This document shows, in pieces, positions 42,656 to 52,842 of a stretch of DNA of 64,000 nucleotides. The translations under genes were made by a program, and so were the position numbers. Source of the stretch: Pseudomonas cremoris (lineage in GTDB: Bacteria > Pseudomonadota > Gammaproteobacteria > Pseudomonadales > Pseudomonadaceae). The DNA lies in NCBI RefSeq assembly GCF_014230465.1, contig NZ_JAAXCY010000001.1:248001-312000 (forward strand), given 5' to 3'. Numbering within the stretch: the stretch's first letter is position 1; every line of letters starts with the position of its first letter. The notes beneath the pieces are model-generated. The model searched no databases. It saw only the letters and a program-made list of their open reading frames with translations, and had not been told where the DNA came from.

Positions 42656-42743
42656 GTGGGAGCGGGCTTGCTCGCGAATGCGGTGTGTCAGCCAATACAT
42701 GTAGCGACTGACACCCAGCATTCGCGAGCAAGCCCGCTCCCAC
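42656..42743. repeat. REPIN, copy 1
   Basis: Two inverted REP units, GTGGGAGCGGGCTTGCTCGC (from 42656) and its complement ending at 42743, surround about 40 bp. It lies between the EamA gene and the thiolase. The same inside sequence recurs in copies 3 and 4, as expected of REPINs moved by a RAYT transposase. Confidence 0.9.
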
Positions 42744-42771
42744 CTTTTTGATCCGGTTTCTCCAGTGGGAT

Positions 42772-43956
42772 TTAGCGCACGGCTTCGAACAACCCCGTGG
42801 CGCCCATGCCGCCGCCCACACACATGGTGACGATGCCGTAGCGCAGGTTGCGCCGTTGCAGTTCACGCACCAGATGCCCCACCTGCCGCGAACCCGTCAT
42901 ACCGAACGGATGCCCGATGGAAATCGAGCCACCGTTGACGTTGTACTTCGCGTTATCAATCTCCAGGCGATTGCGTGCATACAGGCACTGCGACGCAAAC
43001 GCCTCATTCAACTCCCACAGGTCAATGTCCGCCACCTGCAAGCCCTTGGCCTTGAGCAACTTGGGCACCGAGAACACCGGACCAATGCCCATTTCGTCCG
43101 GTTCGCAACCGGCCACGGTAAACCCACGGAAAAATGCCTTCGGCTTGAGCCCCAGCGCCAGGGCTTTTTCCAGGCTCATCACCAGTGTCATCGAGGCGCC
43201 GTCGGAGAGCTGCGAAGAGTTACCCGCCGTCACCGAGCCGTCTTCGGCAAATACCGGCTTCAAGCCTTGCAGACTGGCCAGGGTGGTGTCGGGGCGGTTG
43301 CAGTCATCGCGGTCAACCACACCGTCGAGGATCTGCACCGCGCCGGTGTTCTTGTCCTCGACCTTGTACTTGACCGCCATCGGTACGATTTCATCGTCAA
43401 ACAAGCCGTCGGCCTGGGCCTGGGCAGTGCGTTGCTGGCTTTGCAACGCATACAGGTCTTGCGCTTCGCGGCTGACGTTGTAGCGACGCGCGACGATCTC
43501 GGCGGTCTGGCCCATGGGGAAATAGATGCCCGGCACCTGCTCCTTGAGCAGCGGGTTGATCAGGTTGTCGGTGTTGACGCTTTTCATGGTCAGGCTGATG
43601 GACTCCACGCCGCCCGCGACGATGATATCGCTGCACCCCGACGCGATCTGGTTGGCCGCGATGGCAATCGCCTGCAAGCCCGACGAGCAGAAACGGTTGA
43701 GGGTCATGCCCGCCGTGCCAGTGCCTAACTGGGAGAGAACCGCCACATTGCGCCCAATGTTGTAGCCCTGGGCGCCTTCGTTGGAGCCCGCGCCGACGAT
43801 GCAGTCTTCCACCGTCGCCGGGTCGATACCGTTGCGGGTCAGCAGCGCGTTGACGCAATGGGCCGCCATATCATCCGGACGGGTCTGGTTGAACTTGCCG
43901 CGAAAGGATTTGGCCAGGCCGGTTCGCACGCTGTCGACGATCACTACTTCACGCAT
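42772..43956 (-). CDS. Acetyl-CoA C-acyltransferase (thiolase)
   Basis: The 394-residue thiolase cleaves 3-ketoacyl-CoA or condenses acetyl-CoA. The nucleophile is in N-R-F-C-S-S-G (Cys90); G-G-S-I-S-I-G-H-P-F-G-M-T-G-S gives the histidine and C-V-G-G-G-M-G the second cysteine. Sequence and length fit fatty-acid thiolase FadA-like or a free-standing acetyl-CoA acyltransferase; no fadB partner is adjacent. It is single in its transcript. Confidence 0.92.
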   Translation of the reverse strand: MREVVIVDSVRTGLAKSFRGKFNQTRPDDMAAHCVNALLTRNGIDPATVEDCIVGAGSNEGAQGYNIGRNVAVLSQLGTGTAGMTLNRFCSSGLQAIAIAANQIASGCSDIIVAGGVESISLTMKSVNTDNLINPLLKEQVPGIYFPMGQTAEIVARRYNVSREAQDLYALQSQQRTAQAQADGLFDDEIVPMAVKYKVEDKNTGAVQILDGVVDRDDCNRPDTTLASLQGLKPVFAEDGSVTAGNSSQLSDGASMTLVMSLEKALALGLKPKAFFRGFTVAGCEPDEMGIGPVFSVPKLLKAKGLQVADIDLWELNEAFASQCLYARNRLEIDNAKYNVNGGSISIGHPFGMTGSRQVGHLVRELQRRNLRYGIVTMCVGGGMGATGLFEAVR

Positions 43957-44047
43957 GGGCTACCTCGATCTTGTCGTTGTTGGGAGATGGATCGAGAATA
44001 GATCCAGCTGATTCCAACCGCGACGATCATTCACCCCGCATATAGGC

Positions 44048-45565
44048 CTACTTCTTCTTGCCTTTCTTGTCGTGCTTGTCGGACTTGGCAAACGCCTCCT
44101 CCAGCGCCAGGTTGATGGTGCGCAGCACCTTGACCCGCGCCCAGCGCTTGTCGTTGGCTTCCACCAGCGTCCACGGGGCGATCTCGGTGCTGGTACGGTC
44201 GACCATATCGCCCACGGCGGCGCGGTAGTCGTCCCACTTGTCGCGGTTGCGCCAGTCGTCCTCGGTGATCTTGAAGCGCTTGAAGGGGATTTCCTCGCGG
44301 GCCTGGAAGCGCTCCAGCTGGGTGTCCTTGTCGATGGCCAGCCAGAACTTGACCACGATCACGCCCGCATCGCGCAGTTGCTCTTCAAAGTCGTTGATTT
44401 CGCCATAGGCGCGCATCCAGTCCGCCGGGGTGCAGAAGCCTTCGATACGCTCCACCAGCACGCGTCCATACCACGAGCGGTCGAACACGGTGAACATGCC
44501 TCGCGCCGGGATCTTCTGCCAGAACCGCCACAGGTACGGCTGCGCGCGTTCGTCTTCACTCGGCGCGGCAATCGGCACGATGTGGTATTGGCGCGGGTCG
44601 AGCGCGGCGGCGACACGGCGGATCGCCCCGCCTTTGCCCGCTGCGTCGTTGCCCTCGAACACCGTGACCAGTGCGTGCTTGCGCATGCGCTTGTCGCGCA
44701 TCAGGCCAGACAGGCGCGCCTGTTCGGTGATCAGCTGTTCTTCGTAATCGTCCTTTTCCAGGCGCTGGTTCAGGTCGAGGCTATCGAGCAGGCTCTTCTG
44801 GTCCACCGATGGAATCAACGGCGCGGGGTTCATGCCGCTGGCTTTGCCCTTAGGCAGCTTCAGCGCATTCTGCATGCCTTCCAGCAGCAGCTTGCCCACC
44901 GTGAGGCTGCGGTAATGCGCATCGACCCCTTCAATCACATGCCACGGTGCGTAGTCACGGCTGGTGCGACGCAGCACACGTTCGCCAAAGTGCACGAACT
45001 TGTCGTAGGTCTCGGACTGTTGCCAGTCCAGCGGGCTGATGCGCCAGCTGTGCAGCGGGTCGTCGGCCAGGGCCTTGAGTCGCGCCTTCATCTGCTTCTT
45101 GGAGAGGTGGAACCAGAACTTGAAGATCAGCGCGCCTTCATCGCAGAGCATCTTTTCCAGACGCTCGGCACCGGCAATGGCCTGGTCGAGACGGGCGTCC
45201 TTGATCTGCCCATGCACGCGGCCCTGCAACATCTGGCTGTACCAGTTGCCGAAAAATATCCCCATGCGGCCCTTGGCAGGCAGTTGGCGCCAGTAGCGCC
45301 AGGCTGGCGGGCGAGCCAGTTCTTCGTCGGTCTGCTGGTCGAAGGTGCGCACCTCGATCAGGCGCGGGTCCATCCATTCGCTGAGTAGCTTGACGGTCTC
45401 GCCCTTGCCGGCACCTTCAATGCCGTTGATCAGGACAATCACCGGGAAGCGCTTCTGCTGTTGCAGCTCGTACTGCACTTCCAGCAGGGCTTCGCGCAGG
45501 GCCGGCACTTCGGCGTCGTAGGTGTCTTTGTCGATGGCGTGACCGATTTCGGCGGATTCGAACAT
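44048..45565 (-). CDS. pap: Polyphosphate:AMP phosphotransferase (two-domain PPK2)
   Basis: The 505-residue enzyme makes ADP from AMP using polyphosphate. It is a class II PPK2 with two fused PPK2 domains (about 10-250 and 265-500). Phosphate loops read G-I-E-G-A-G-K-G-E-T in the first and G-N-D-A-A-G-K-G-G-A in the second; both have the following R-x-Y/W-R lid elements. Double PPK2 proteins are typical of PAP. ATG 45565 has GGAG 7 nt upstream, which rejects the 17-codon extension. The C-terminus is Lys-rich. Confidence 0.92.
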   Translation of the reverse strand: MFESAEIGHAIDKDTYDAEVPALREALLEVQYELQQQKRFPVIVLINGIEGAGKGETVKLLSEWMDPRLIEVRTFDQQTDEELARPPAWRYWRQLPAKGRMGIFFGNWYSQMLQGRVHGQIKDARLDQAIAGAERLEKMLCDEGALIFKFWFHLSKKQMKARLKALADDPLHSWRISPLDWQQSETYDKFVHFGERVLRRTSRDYAPWHVIEGVDAHYRSLTVGKLLLEGMQNALKLPKGKASGMNPAPLIPSVDQKSLLDSLDLNQRLEKDDYEEQLITEQARLSGLMRDKRMRKHALVTVFEGNDAAGKGGAIRRVAAALDPRQYHIVPIAAPSEDERAQPYLWRFWQKIPARGMFTVFDRSWYGRVLVERIEGFCTPADWMRAYGEINDFEEQLRDAGVIVVKFWLAIDKDTQLERFQAREEIPFKRFKITEDDWRNRDKWDDYRAAVGDMVDRTSTEIAPWTLVEANDKRWARVKVLRTINLALEEAFAKSDKHDKKGKKK

Positions 45566-45719
45566 GGGCAGCTCCGTTTCAAGATGGCTCAAGACTAGCG
45601 GATTGGGCAGCAACACGCGGGAGGAAATTCCACTCGCGCTTGCCGTGGGTCAATTCAACGCCTGTTGATCGGCTAGAATGGCGGCCTTGCCTTTACCTGC
45701 TTCATATTATGAGCCGCCC

Positions 45720-47708
45720 ATGAACCCCGTATCCCACGCCCAGCTCGACTGGGACGACCAAGGCCGCCCGCACTCGCGGGTGTTCGACGATGTGTACTTC
45801 TCCGACCAGTCGGGCCTTGAAGAAACCCGCTATGTGTTCCTTGAACAGAACCGTTTGCAGGAGCGTTTTGCCGCGCTGCCGGCGGGTGGGCGCCTGGTGA
45901 TTGGTGAAACAGGGTTTGGCACGGGCTTGAATTTTCTCTGCGCCTGGCAACTGTTCGAGCAACACGCCGTGGCCGGTGCGCGCCTGCATTTTGTCAGCGT
46001 GGAAAAGTACCCACTGAGCCCCGCCGACCTGCAACGCGCCCTCGCCCTCTGGCCCGAATTACAACCGTTCGCCGAGCAGCTACTCAAGCAGTACATCGCC
46101 ATCCACCAAGGCTTCCAACGCCTCGTGCTGGACAACGGCCGCGTAACCCTGACCCTGTTGATCGGCGATGCCCTGGAACAGTTACCGCAACTGGATGCGC
46201 AGATCGATGCGTGGTTTCTCGACGGTTTTGCCCCGGCGAAAAACCCGGACATGTGGACGGCCGAGCTGTTCGCCGAACTGGCGCGCCTGGCCGCGCCCGG
46301 TTCGACCATCAGCACCTTTACCAGCACTGGCTGGGTGCGGCGGTTGATCAACGCGGCGGGCTTCAAGATGAAGCGCACGCCGGGTATCGGTCACAAGTGG
46401 GAGATCCTGCGCGGTGAATTCCTTGGCTGGCCAACCGAAACACCTGCACCGCCTGCGACTAAACCCTGGTTTGCTCGGCCACTGACGACCAAGGGTGAGC
46501 GCCACGCCATGGTCATCGGCGGCGGTCTGGCCGGTTGCGCCACGGCCGCCAGCCTCGCCGCGCGGGGCTGGCGCGTCAGCCTGCTGGAGCGCCACGCCGC
46601 GCTGGCCCAGGAAGCCTCGGGCAATCCCCAGGGCGTGTTGTACCTTAAGCTGTCAGCCCACGGCACCGCGTTGTCCCAGTTGATTCTCAGCGGGTTCGGC
46701 CACACCCGCCGGCTGCTGGAGCACCTGCACCGTGGCGTTGACTGGGACGATTGCGGCGTACTGCAACTGGCCTTCAATGCAAAGGAAGCCGAGCGTCAGG
46801 CGCAGTTGGCCGAGGCTTTTGCGCCCGAACTGTTACACCTGCTGGACCGCGACCAGGCCCAGCTACAAGCCGGCATCCAGCTGGAACAAGGCGGGTTGTT
46901 TTTCCCTGAGGGCGGTTGGGTCCACCCGCCAGCCCTGTGCCAATGGCACGTGGCACACCCGTTGATCGAGGTGCTCACACACCACAACGCCGTTGAGCTG
47001 CAATGGGGCGACCAGCAGTGGCAAGCCCGTGACGGCGACACCCTGCTGGCCAGCGCCAGTGTGGTCGTACTGGCAGGCGCCGCCGACATCAAGCACTTCC
47101 CAGACAGTGCCGAGCTGCCCCTCAAACGCATTCGCGGTCAAATCACTCGGCTGACACAAACCCAAGCGAGCGAAGCCTTGGCCACGGTGGTCTGCGCTGA
47201 AGGCTACGTTGCCCCGGCACGCCTGGGCGAGCACACCCTCGGCGCCAGTTTCGACTTCAAAAGCGACGACCTCACGCCCACCGCCGCCGAACACGCCGGC
47301 AACCTGGAGATGCTGCGGGAGATCTCCGAAGACTTGCTGCACCGCCTGGGCGCCGACCGCCTGGCGCCGGAGCAACTGAAAGGCCGCGCCGCATTCCGCT
47401 GCACCAGCCCCGACTACCTGCCCATCGTCGGGCCGTTGGCCGATCTTGCGACGTTCAATCAGGCCTACGCCGTGCTGGGCAAGGACGCCCGACAAGTCCC
47501 GCAAACCCCCTGCCCCTGGTTGCCCGGCCTGTATATCAACAGCGGCCACGGTTCGCGCGGGTTGATCACCGCACCGTTGTGCGGCGAACTGCTGGCGGCC
47601 TGGCTGGATAACGAGCCATTGCCGCTGCCGCGCAGCGTGGCTGAGGCCTGCCACCCCAATCGGTTTGCGCTGCGTACGCTGATTCGAGCCAAGGCGCCTG
47701 CAAGGTGA
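45720..47708 (+). CDS. mnmC: Bifunctional tRNA modification enzyme MnmC
   Basis: The 662-residue enzyme completes mnm5s2U34. The N-terminal methyltransferase (about 1-240) has the SAM site G-E-T-G-F-G-T-G-L-N-F and D-G-F-A-P-A-K-N-P-D-M-W. The C-terminal FAD oxidoreductase (about 260-655) begins V-I-G-G-G-L-A-G-C-A-T-A-A-S-L and ends with N-S-G-H-G-S-R-G-L. Length matches E. coli MnmC (668). ATG 45720 is preferred over 45678, which would add 14 residues with no family match. Gene order Pap-MnmC divergent is common in Pseudomonas. Confidence 0.95.
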   Translation: MNPVSHAQLDWDDQGRPHSRVFDDVYFSDQSGLEETRYVFLEQNRLQERFAALPAGGRLVIGETGFGTGLNFLCAWQLFEQHAVAGARLHFVSVEKYPLSPADLQRALALWPELQPFAEQLLKQYIAIHQGFQRLVLDNGRVTLTLLIGDALEQLPQLDAQIDAWFLDGFAPAKNPDMWTAELFAELARLAAPGSTISTFTSTGWVRRLINAAGFKMKRTPGIGHKWEILRGEFLGWPTETPAPPATKPWFARPLTTKGERHAMVIGGGLAGCATAASLAARGWRVSLLERHAALAQEASGNPQGVLYLKLSAHGTALSQLILSGFGHTRRLLEHLHRGVDWDDCGVLQLAFNAKEAERQAQLAEAFAPELLHLLDRDQAQLQAGIQLEQGGLFFPEGGWVHPPALCQWHVAHPLIEVLTHHNAVELQWGDQQWQARDGDTLLASASVVVLAGAADIKHFPDSAELPLKRIRGQITRLTQTQASEALATVVCAEGYVAPARLGEHTLGASFDFKSDDLTPTAAEHAGNLEMLREISEDLLHRLGADRLAPEQLKGRAAFRCTSPDYLPIVGPLADLATFNQAYAVLGKDARQVPQTPCPWLPGLYINSGHGSRGLITAPLCGELLAAWLDNEPLPLPRSVAEACHPNRFALRTLIRAKAPAR

Positions 47709-47723
47709 GCCGCTGACGAGGCT

Positions 47724-50700
47724 TCAGCATGTGTCGCCCCGGCGCATTTCTTCTTTCGTCAGGCGCTCGATTTCTGTGGCTTCGGCTTTGTCTTTCTCCT
47801 CCATGATCAGGTTTGACTGTGTCAGGTAGTCCCCCTCGGTAATGGCAGGGACTTTAGTTTCGAGCGCCGCCAACTGTTCGAAAAAAGGGTTGAACACGGT
47901 GGCAAACCTATCGGAAGAAGTCCGCTTTAAATAGTTGATCCAAAAACGCACCTTGACGATGTACTGCAACAGCGCCGCAGAGAGTTCGGCGCTCTTCACG
48001 GCGGTTTCCGCCTCGGCCAGGTCCGACGGCGCCACACCGGCCAAGTCTTCGTGGATCAAGTGTTTGGGCTGCCCTGGCAATTCCAGTTTTTGCGCCAACC
48101 GTGTGCGGAAAAACAGGCTGACTTCCACTCCATCGGTCTCGGGGTGTTTCTTGCTGTAGGCAAGGGCAAAGCTTTCCACTTGGCTCAGGCGAAATAGCCG
48201 CTTGGCAAGGTCAAGCAGCGATTTTGCACTCGCCTGCCCGCCCGCCGCTGAGCGCGAGGCTTCGTGGATATCGACCAGCACCTCAAGGTCACTGAAACTC
48301 GCCGCAGCTGCGTCATCACAGTTGATCGGCGTTGCTGCTCGGTTGAACACGCGTTCGCGCAACTTGGCATCCGCAGCGGTGGCATCCAACACCCGCCAAA
48401 TACGCCGCTCCAAATCGTCACGCACCTTGGTCGCATCGGCCGTATTAACCAGGCGGGCCATTAAATTGAATAACGCGTCGCTGCGCGGTTCGTTTTTCAG
48501 TGCTCTCCAGGCAAGGTCCCTTTCTGCATACTCGCTGGTCCGCTCATCTGCCAGCCACGCTTGGCGCGCCGTCTGCTCATCCATCCGGGTGTTGTTATCT
48601 TCAACGTAACCCATGCCAACGCCCGAGCGCATGCGATAGGCACTCAGCGCGATTTGGCTGTTGGTCGATATTGGGTTATCACGCAAGTTGACCGTTCGCG
48701 CGTAGCGATGAGGCAGCTCAAATAGCCACGCTGGCAAATCCTTGATCTCATTACTGCGCAAATCAAGGTGCTCCATGTGCGGTAAACGCCGGACACCCGA
48801 AGGAAATTCAGTCAAACGGCAATCACGCAGAATCAACTCGCGCAGCGAGGATTGCGCCGAGACATCAAGGCCATCGCGCAACGGATTGCCAGCCAGGTTG
48901 AGGACCTTCAACCGACTCAGACTGGCGAGCCTGCGTCGCGTACCTTCGGTCATGTTCAGTTTGTTGCGGGCCAGGTTCAGGTGTTCCAGCATGGGCATCG
49001 AAGACAGCGCTTCAGGGACTTGTGCAAGTTTGTTGTCGGCCAGTTCAAGCCCGCGCAGGTTTTTAAAGTGTTTAAGAAACGCGGATATGTCTTCGCTGAG
49101 GCTCATACTGCGTAAAGACAACTGCTGCACATGGTCAAAATTAACCCCATCAGGCAATGTTGGCAGCTCGCCTACGTGCATGCGGTCAAGCTCAAGACCC
49201 GGCACCTTTTGAAAATCGCTATCCTCCACGAAAGACGCCCGACTCCAGCACCGCTCAATGGATTGGCGCACCTGGTAACGACTCAACCGCCGGTCCCGTG
49301 GTGGCGCCTCTCCATGTGTAAACTCGGGGCGCTCCCTGGTCCAGCGCACCAACGTTTTGTGCAGCTGCGCGAACTGCTCTTCCAATGCTTTAACCGCTTT
49401 GGCCCGACTAAGGTGATCCGTGCCCGCGTCACGCAATATCTTTAATCGTTCGGCTTCGCTCACTAAGGGGTACAGCGCCCTCATCTTGTTTACCAGCGCT
49501 GGGGCAAACTCGATGGATGGAGGCTTGTCCTGCTCCATCTGCGCCACACCACAGCTCGAAACCTCTTCAGGAACGGCCCGTTCAGGCCATAGGTACCGCG
49601 CCACGCGCTCGCGCTCATCCTGGGACTTGAAGCGCAACTGACTACGCAAACGCTGTGCGGGGTCCGGTCCCACCAAGTTCATCACTTTGCGCTGCCACGG
49701 CGACAGGCAATCCACCACCGACTGCAACAACGCGTCCGGCCCGCTCACCAGGGTGTTCAGGCTAGCGCCTTGCTCATTGAACGCTTGGACCCCCTGGTCA
49801 TTGTGTACGATCGTGCGGCGCACCAACGCAGTATCAGGCCCGGCCTGCTCCAACAGCTTGCCGGTAAGGCTGTTTTCACGCAGTTGCAGTGATAAGTCTT
49901 TTGGCCAATGGGCCAACCGACCCAGCATCCCAAACGTCAGGCGATGGGTCGCGGCATCCGCAAGGGGCGGCCAATACAACCCCATCAAGGCCTGATCCTC
50001 AGCCATTTGATCCAGCGCCTCACGGATATGCTGCTCCAACGTCAGCGGTATACGCCGGGTCTGACGCAGATACCGACGGTCAAGGGACGAGGCTTTGGTG
50101 CCCAGCTCCCAGGCTACGTTGCGTGGCAATTGGGTAAACCGCGTGCACAGTGGCTCCATCTCGTCGCAGCGCACGCTTTTGTAATCCTCATACAGCTTGC
50201 GATACAACGCGCCGTGCTGGCCGCGGACAGTGTCCAGCAACCGCTTTCTGAGCAACGCCTTGGCCTTTGCCAACGTCACCGTCTCACCAAGCAAGGTATT
50301 GCGCTGCGCTTTGGATAAAACGGTGAGTAAGGTTTCCAGCACCTGCCCATCCTTGAGTTGCTGCTCAGTAATATGGATGCTGTGGTCTTCATAATCGAAG
50401 GGCGCCAGGTCCGGATGGCTTTCCAACAGGTTGCCCGTGCTGTCCAGCAGCTCAAAGAAGCGCCCTTTGGGCCAGCCGGGCATCAACGGCAAGGCCAGCA
50501 TCTGGGTGCGGGCAGTATGCGGGTTGAGCGGACCTTCCTGCCCCAGGGCGTCAATCAGATCAAGGACCTTTTCGTGCTGCCTGAACCGTGCCACGGTGTC
50601 CTGAAACCGTTCCGGCAACGGTTTGTTATCGATTGCCAAGCGCTGCAGGTCGGCTAGGTCGATGTGGCTGATCGCTGCGATGCTTTGCAGGGCCTCGGAC

Positions 50701-52544
50701 GGTATTTGCGCCAAGGTAGGGTCAATGCGGTGCAGGCTATAGATCGGGTCCGTCCACTCATGCGGGCGCTCAAAGATATGCTGCCAGCCACCGCCCAAGT
50801 TGTGTTTCAACGGCAGCTGATAGGCCGTCGAACGCCTGGGATGGTTGAGGCGCCACTTACGCAGATCCCAGTCAAAGCTGACGGAATAGGCGGCGCGATT
50901 GATCTGAATATACGAACGACCATTCGCCTGATGCACCCCGTGCTTATTGGGCACCCAAGGCTGCGGTAGCCCCTGCGGTTGACGGTAATGCTCGAAGCGA
51001 GGCCGCCATAGACGAGCACTGTTATCGGGCAGTTGCACCGCCTCAAACTCGTCAAAAAACTTCGACAGCGTTGTCTGACTTCGCTTGAGCGCCCCGACCA
51101 CACGCCCTCCCGCCGCAAACGCCATCATGGCGAGGATGTTCTCCACCACTGAGATCAAATGCTTGACCGCGCCCGCGTTGTCGCCATGACTCCAGTCTTC
51201 CACACCCTCGAACACCTCCCCGAGCATCTGGCCGATGGCAACGCCCATCATCAACTGGCCCAGCACGGGCACGAAAAACCCCGCAACGTTCAAGATGTCC
51301 AGTCCGTAGTCGAGGTAATCCATCAGGCGTTTCCGCCGGGCTTCTTCATCCACATCAGCCGTCGGCACGGCCAGCACCCGCGCGTCCAATTGGATTTTGC
51401 CAACGCAACTTCGAAAGAAAAAATCACTGAGGTTGCCCTTCGAACTGATGCTCTCGAACGCCCCCAACGCCGGGTTACTTTTAAAGTCGCTCAAGAACTG
51501 GAGACGCTCCAACTCATCCAGGTAACGCTCAAAAAACTCCAGGTAAGGTTTTTCCTTCAATTTGGAGGTCAGGTACTGCTTGAAGCTCTCCATCGACGCG
51601 TACTCGAACCAAGGCCGCGCCGGGTCGTTGGGCATATAAATGATGAACTTATTGGCGGCCAACTCGCCCAAGGTGTCCTCGGAAAACACCAGCACGCTCC
51701 ACAGACACGCCTTGGCGATTTTCAAGCCTTGCCAGATCAAGGGCTTGCCGTCGGGCTTGGATTTGACGACCCAATCCACCGTCATGTTGGTGTTGATCAG
51801 ATTGAGCAGCCGAGTGTGGTTCGCTTGGCTAATGTGCTGCTTGGCCAGGGCCATATGCAGGTCGATCAACATATCGGCTTTCTTGCTGAACCCCACGTCG
51901 CTTAAGGCCTGGGCATAGTGGGGCCCCGACGGCGACTCACCTGGAGCCGGTAGGTCAAAGACCTCGCGCACGTGCTCCTGATAGGCATTGCCTAGGTCTA
52001 ATGCCCGGCAGTAACCGACAAATTGCTGCGCGGTGATGCCGGTGACCTGGGCATCGTGCACGCCCTCGCGAATCAGGGTTTTGTCTGGCAAGCCGCCAGG
52101 CTTTGCTTCGGCCTCGGAGAAATTTTGCATGGCTGACAGCACCAGGCTGTGTTCTTCCAAGGCCGGCGTTTCAATCGAAAGGCCAGTGATGTAGGTCACG
52201 CCCACCGGGTCACGTCGCGGGCGCTCAAAATAGTCGCAGCGCACATCCAGCTCAGGATGCCCCTTTTCGGCCAAGTAGCGACTTAGCTTGTCGATACAGA
52301 ACTGGTCCAGGGGCTGCAAGCGATTCAAACGTTGTTGAAGGTTCTGGCGTTCGACATTGCTACGCCGGTACGTGTCTTCGAGAGCCGTCAACGCAGGTAA
52401 GGGCGCGTTGAGCATCCAGCCGGGCAAGGTGTTGTGCAGCACCCGGGCTTTGCCCAGATCGCCGGTCATTTCCAGTAGAGCAGCGTCCAGTTCATCCTTG
52501 GTCACCGGCTCGGTGAGCGTATATAAATCAGTAGCTTCGGTCAT
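47724..52544 (-). CDS. DUF6543/LRR/NEL-type E3 ubiquitin ligase-like toxin
   Basis: The 1606-residue protein is far larger than the ~550-residue SspH/IpaH ligases. In order: a long N-terminal DUF6543-like helical region (about 1-1100) with hydrophobic helices at about 415-445 and 460-485, leucine-rich repeats (about 1125-1290, repeats such as L-R-G-L-E-L-A-D-N-K-L), and a C-terminal NEL domain (about 1300-1600). The NEL cysteine motif is I-N-C-D-D (Cys1409), matching the C-x-D catalytic pattern, so transfer of ubiquitin to host proteins is plausible. There is no signal peptide and no secretion system in this window. ATG 52544 has AAGGA 8 nt upstream, so an ATG three codons earlier is rejected. 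It is an isolated gene. Whether the DUF6543 part is a second toxin module is open. Confidence 0.88.
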   Translation of the reverse strand: MTEATDLYTLTEPVTKDELDAALLEMTGDLGKARVLHNTLPGWMLNAPLPALTALEDTYRRSNVERQNLQQRLNRLQPLDQFCIDKLSRYLAEKGHPELDVRCDYFERPRRDPVGVTYITGLSIETPALEEHSLVLSAMQNFSEAEAKPGGLPDKTLIREGVHDAQVTGITAQQFVGYCRALDLGNAYQEHVREVFDLPAPGESPSGPHYAQALSDVGFSKKADMLIDLHMALAKQHISQANHTRLLNLINTNMTVDWVVKSKPDGKPLIWQGLKIAKACLWSVLVFSEDTLGELAANKFIIYMPNDPARPWFEYASMESFKQYLTSKLKEKPYLEFFERYLDELERLQFLSDFKSNPALGAFESISSKGNLSDFFFRSCVGKIQLDARVLAVPTADVDEEARRKRLMDYLDYGLDILNVAGFFVPVLGQLMMGVAIGQMLGEVFEGVEDWSHGDNAGAVKHLISVVENILAMMAFAAGGRVVGALKRSQTTLSKFFDEFEAVQLPDNSARLWRPRFEHYRQPQGLPQPWVPNKHGVHQANGRSYIQINRAAYSVSFDWDLRKWRLNHPRRSTAYQLPLKHNLGGGWQHIFERPHEWTDPIYSLHRIDPTLAQIPSEALQSIAAISHIDLADLQRLAIDNKPLPERFQDTVARFRQHEKVLDLIDALGQEGPLNPHTARTQMLALPLMPGWPKGRFFELLDSTGNLLESHPDLAPFDYEDHSIHITEQQLKDGQVLETLLTVLSKAQRNTLLGETVTLAKAKALLRKRLLDTVRGQHGALYRKLYEDYKSVRCDEMEPLCTRFTQLPRNVAWELGTKASSLDRRYLRQTRRIPLTLEQHIREALDQMAEDQALMGLYWPPLADAATHRLTFGMLGRLAHWPKDLSLQLRENSLTGKLLEQAGPDTALVRRTIVHNDQGVQAFNEQGASLNTLVSGPDALLQSVVDCLSPWQRKVMNLVGPDPAQRLRSQLRFKSQDERERVARYLWPERAVPEEVSSCGVAQMEQDKPPSIEFAPALVNKMRALYPLVSEAERLKILRDAGTDHLSRAKAVKALEEQFAQLHKTLVRWTRERPEFTHGEAPPRDRRLSRYQVRQSIERCWSRASFVEDSDFQKVPGLELDRMHVGELPTLPDGVNFDHVQQLSLRSMSLSEDISAFLKHFKNLRGLELADNKLAQVPEALSSMPMLEHLNLARNKLNMTEGTRRRLASLSRLKVLNLAGNPLRDGLDVSAQSSLRELILRDCRLTEFPSGVRRLPHMEHLDLRSNEIKDLPAWLFELPHRYARTVNLRDNPISTNSQIALSAYRMRSGVGMGYVEDNNTRMDEQTARQAWLADERTSEYAERDLAWRALKNEPRSDALFNLMARLVNTADATKVRDDLERRIWRVLDATAADAKLRERVFNRAATPINCDDAAAASFSDLEVLVDIHEASRSAAGGQASAKSLLDLAKRLFRLSQVESFALAYSKKHPETDGVEVSLFFRTRLAQKLELPGQPKHLIHEDLAGVAPSDLAEAETAVKSAELSAALLQYIVKVRFWINYLKRTSSDRFATVFNPFFEQLAALETKVPAITEGDYLTQSNLIMEEKDKAEATEIERLTKEEMRRGDTC

Positions 52545-52842
52545 CGTAGCCATCCTTAAATCATTGATTGATGACTCGCTACGATAAGCGCACCTGCGCT
52601 GAACTCAGATTCAAATACCGGGGCATTCAGCCCCGTCCAGACCGCGAAATTTGCATTGAACCGACACTCGATTACCACCACGTTTATACAACCCGTGCCA
52701 CGTCTGCGTGGCATGCGGTCATTCGTCTTATAACTTATCGATCTAAAACTCCCGCTATAGCCCCGTGTCAGTTTCTGGGTACGCGCCCTGCGGGGCGTAT
52801 TGAGTGTTTCCCCTCCCCAACGGAAAAACCGGTAAGGAATTT
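52545..52842. other. 298-bp divergent regulatory region of the toxin and asnO
   Basis: It contains a 6-bp hairpin CGGGGC-ATTCA-GCCCCG (52619-52635) and a short GC hairpin near 52785-52801. Promoters for both divergent genes are expected here, including a possible osmotic one for the NAGGN genes, but I cannot assign a -35/-10 pair with confidence. Confidence 0.4.
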
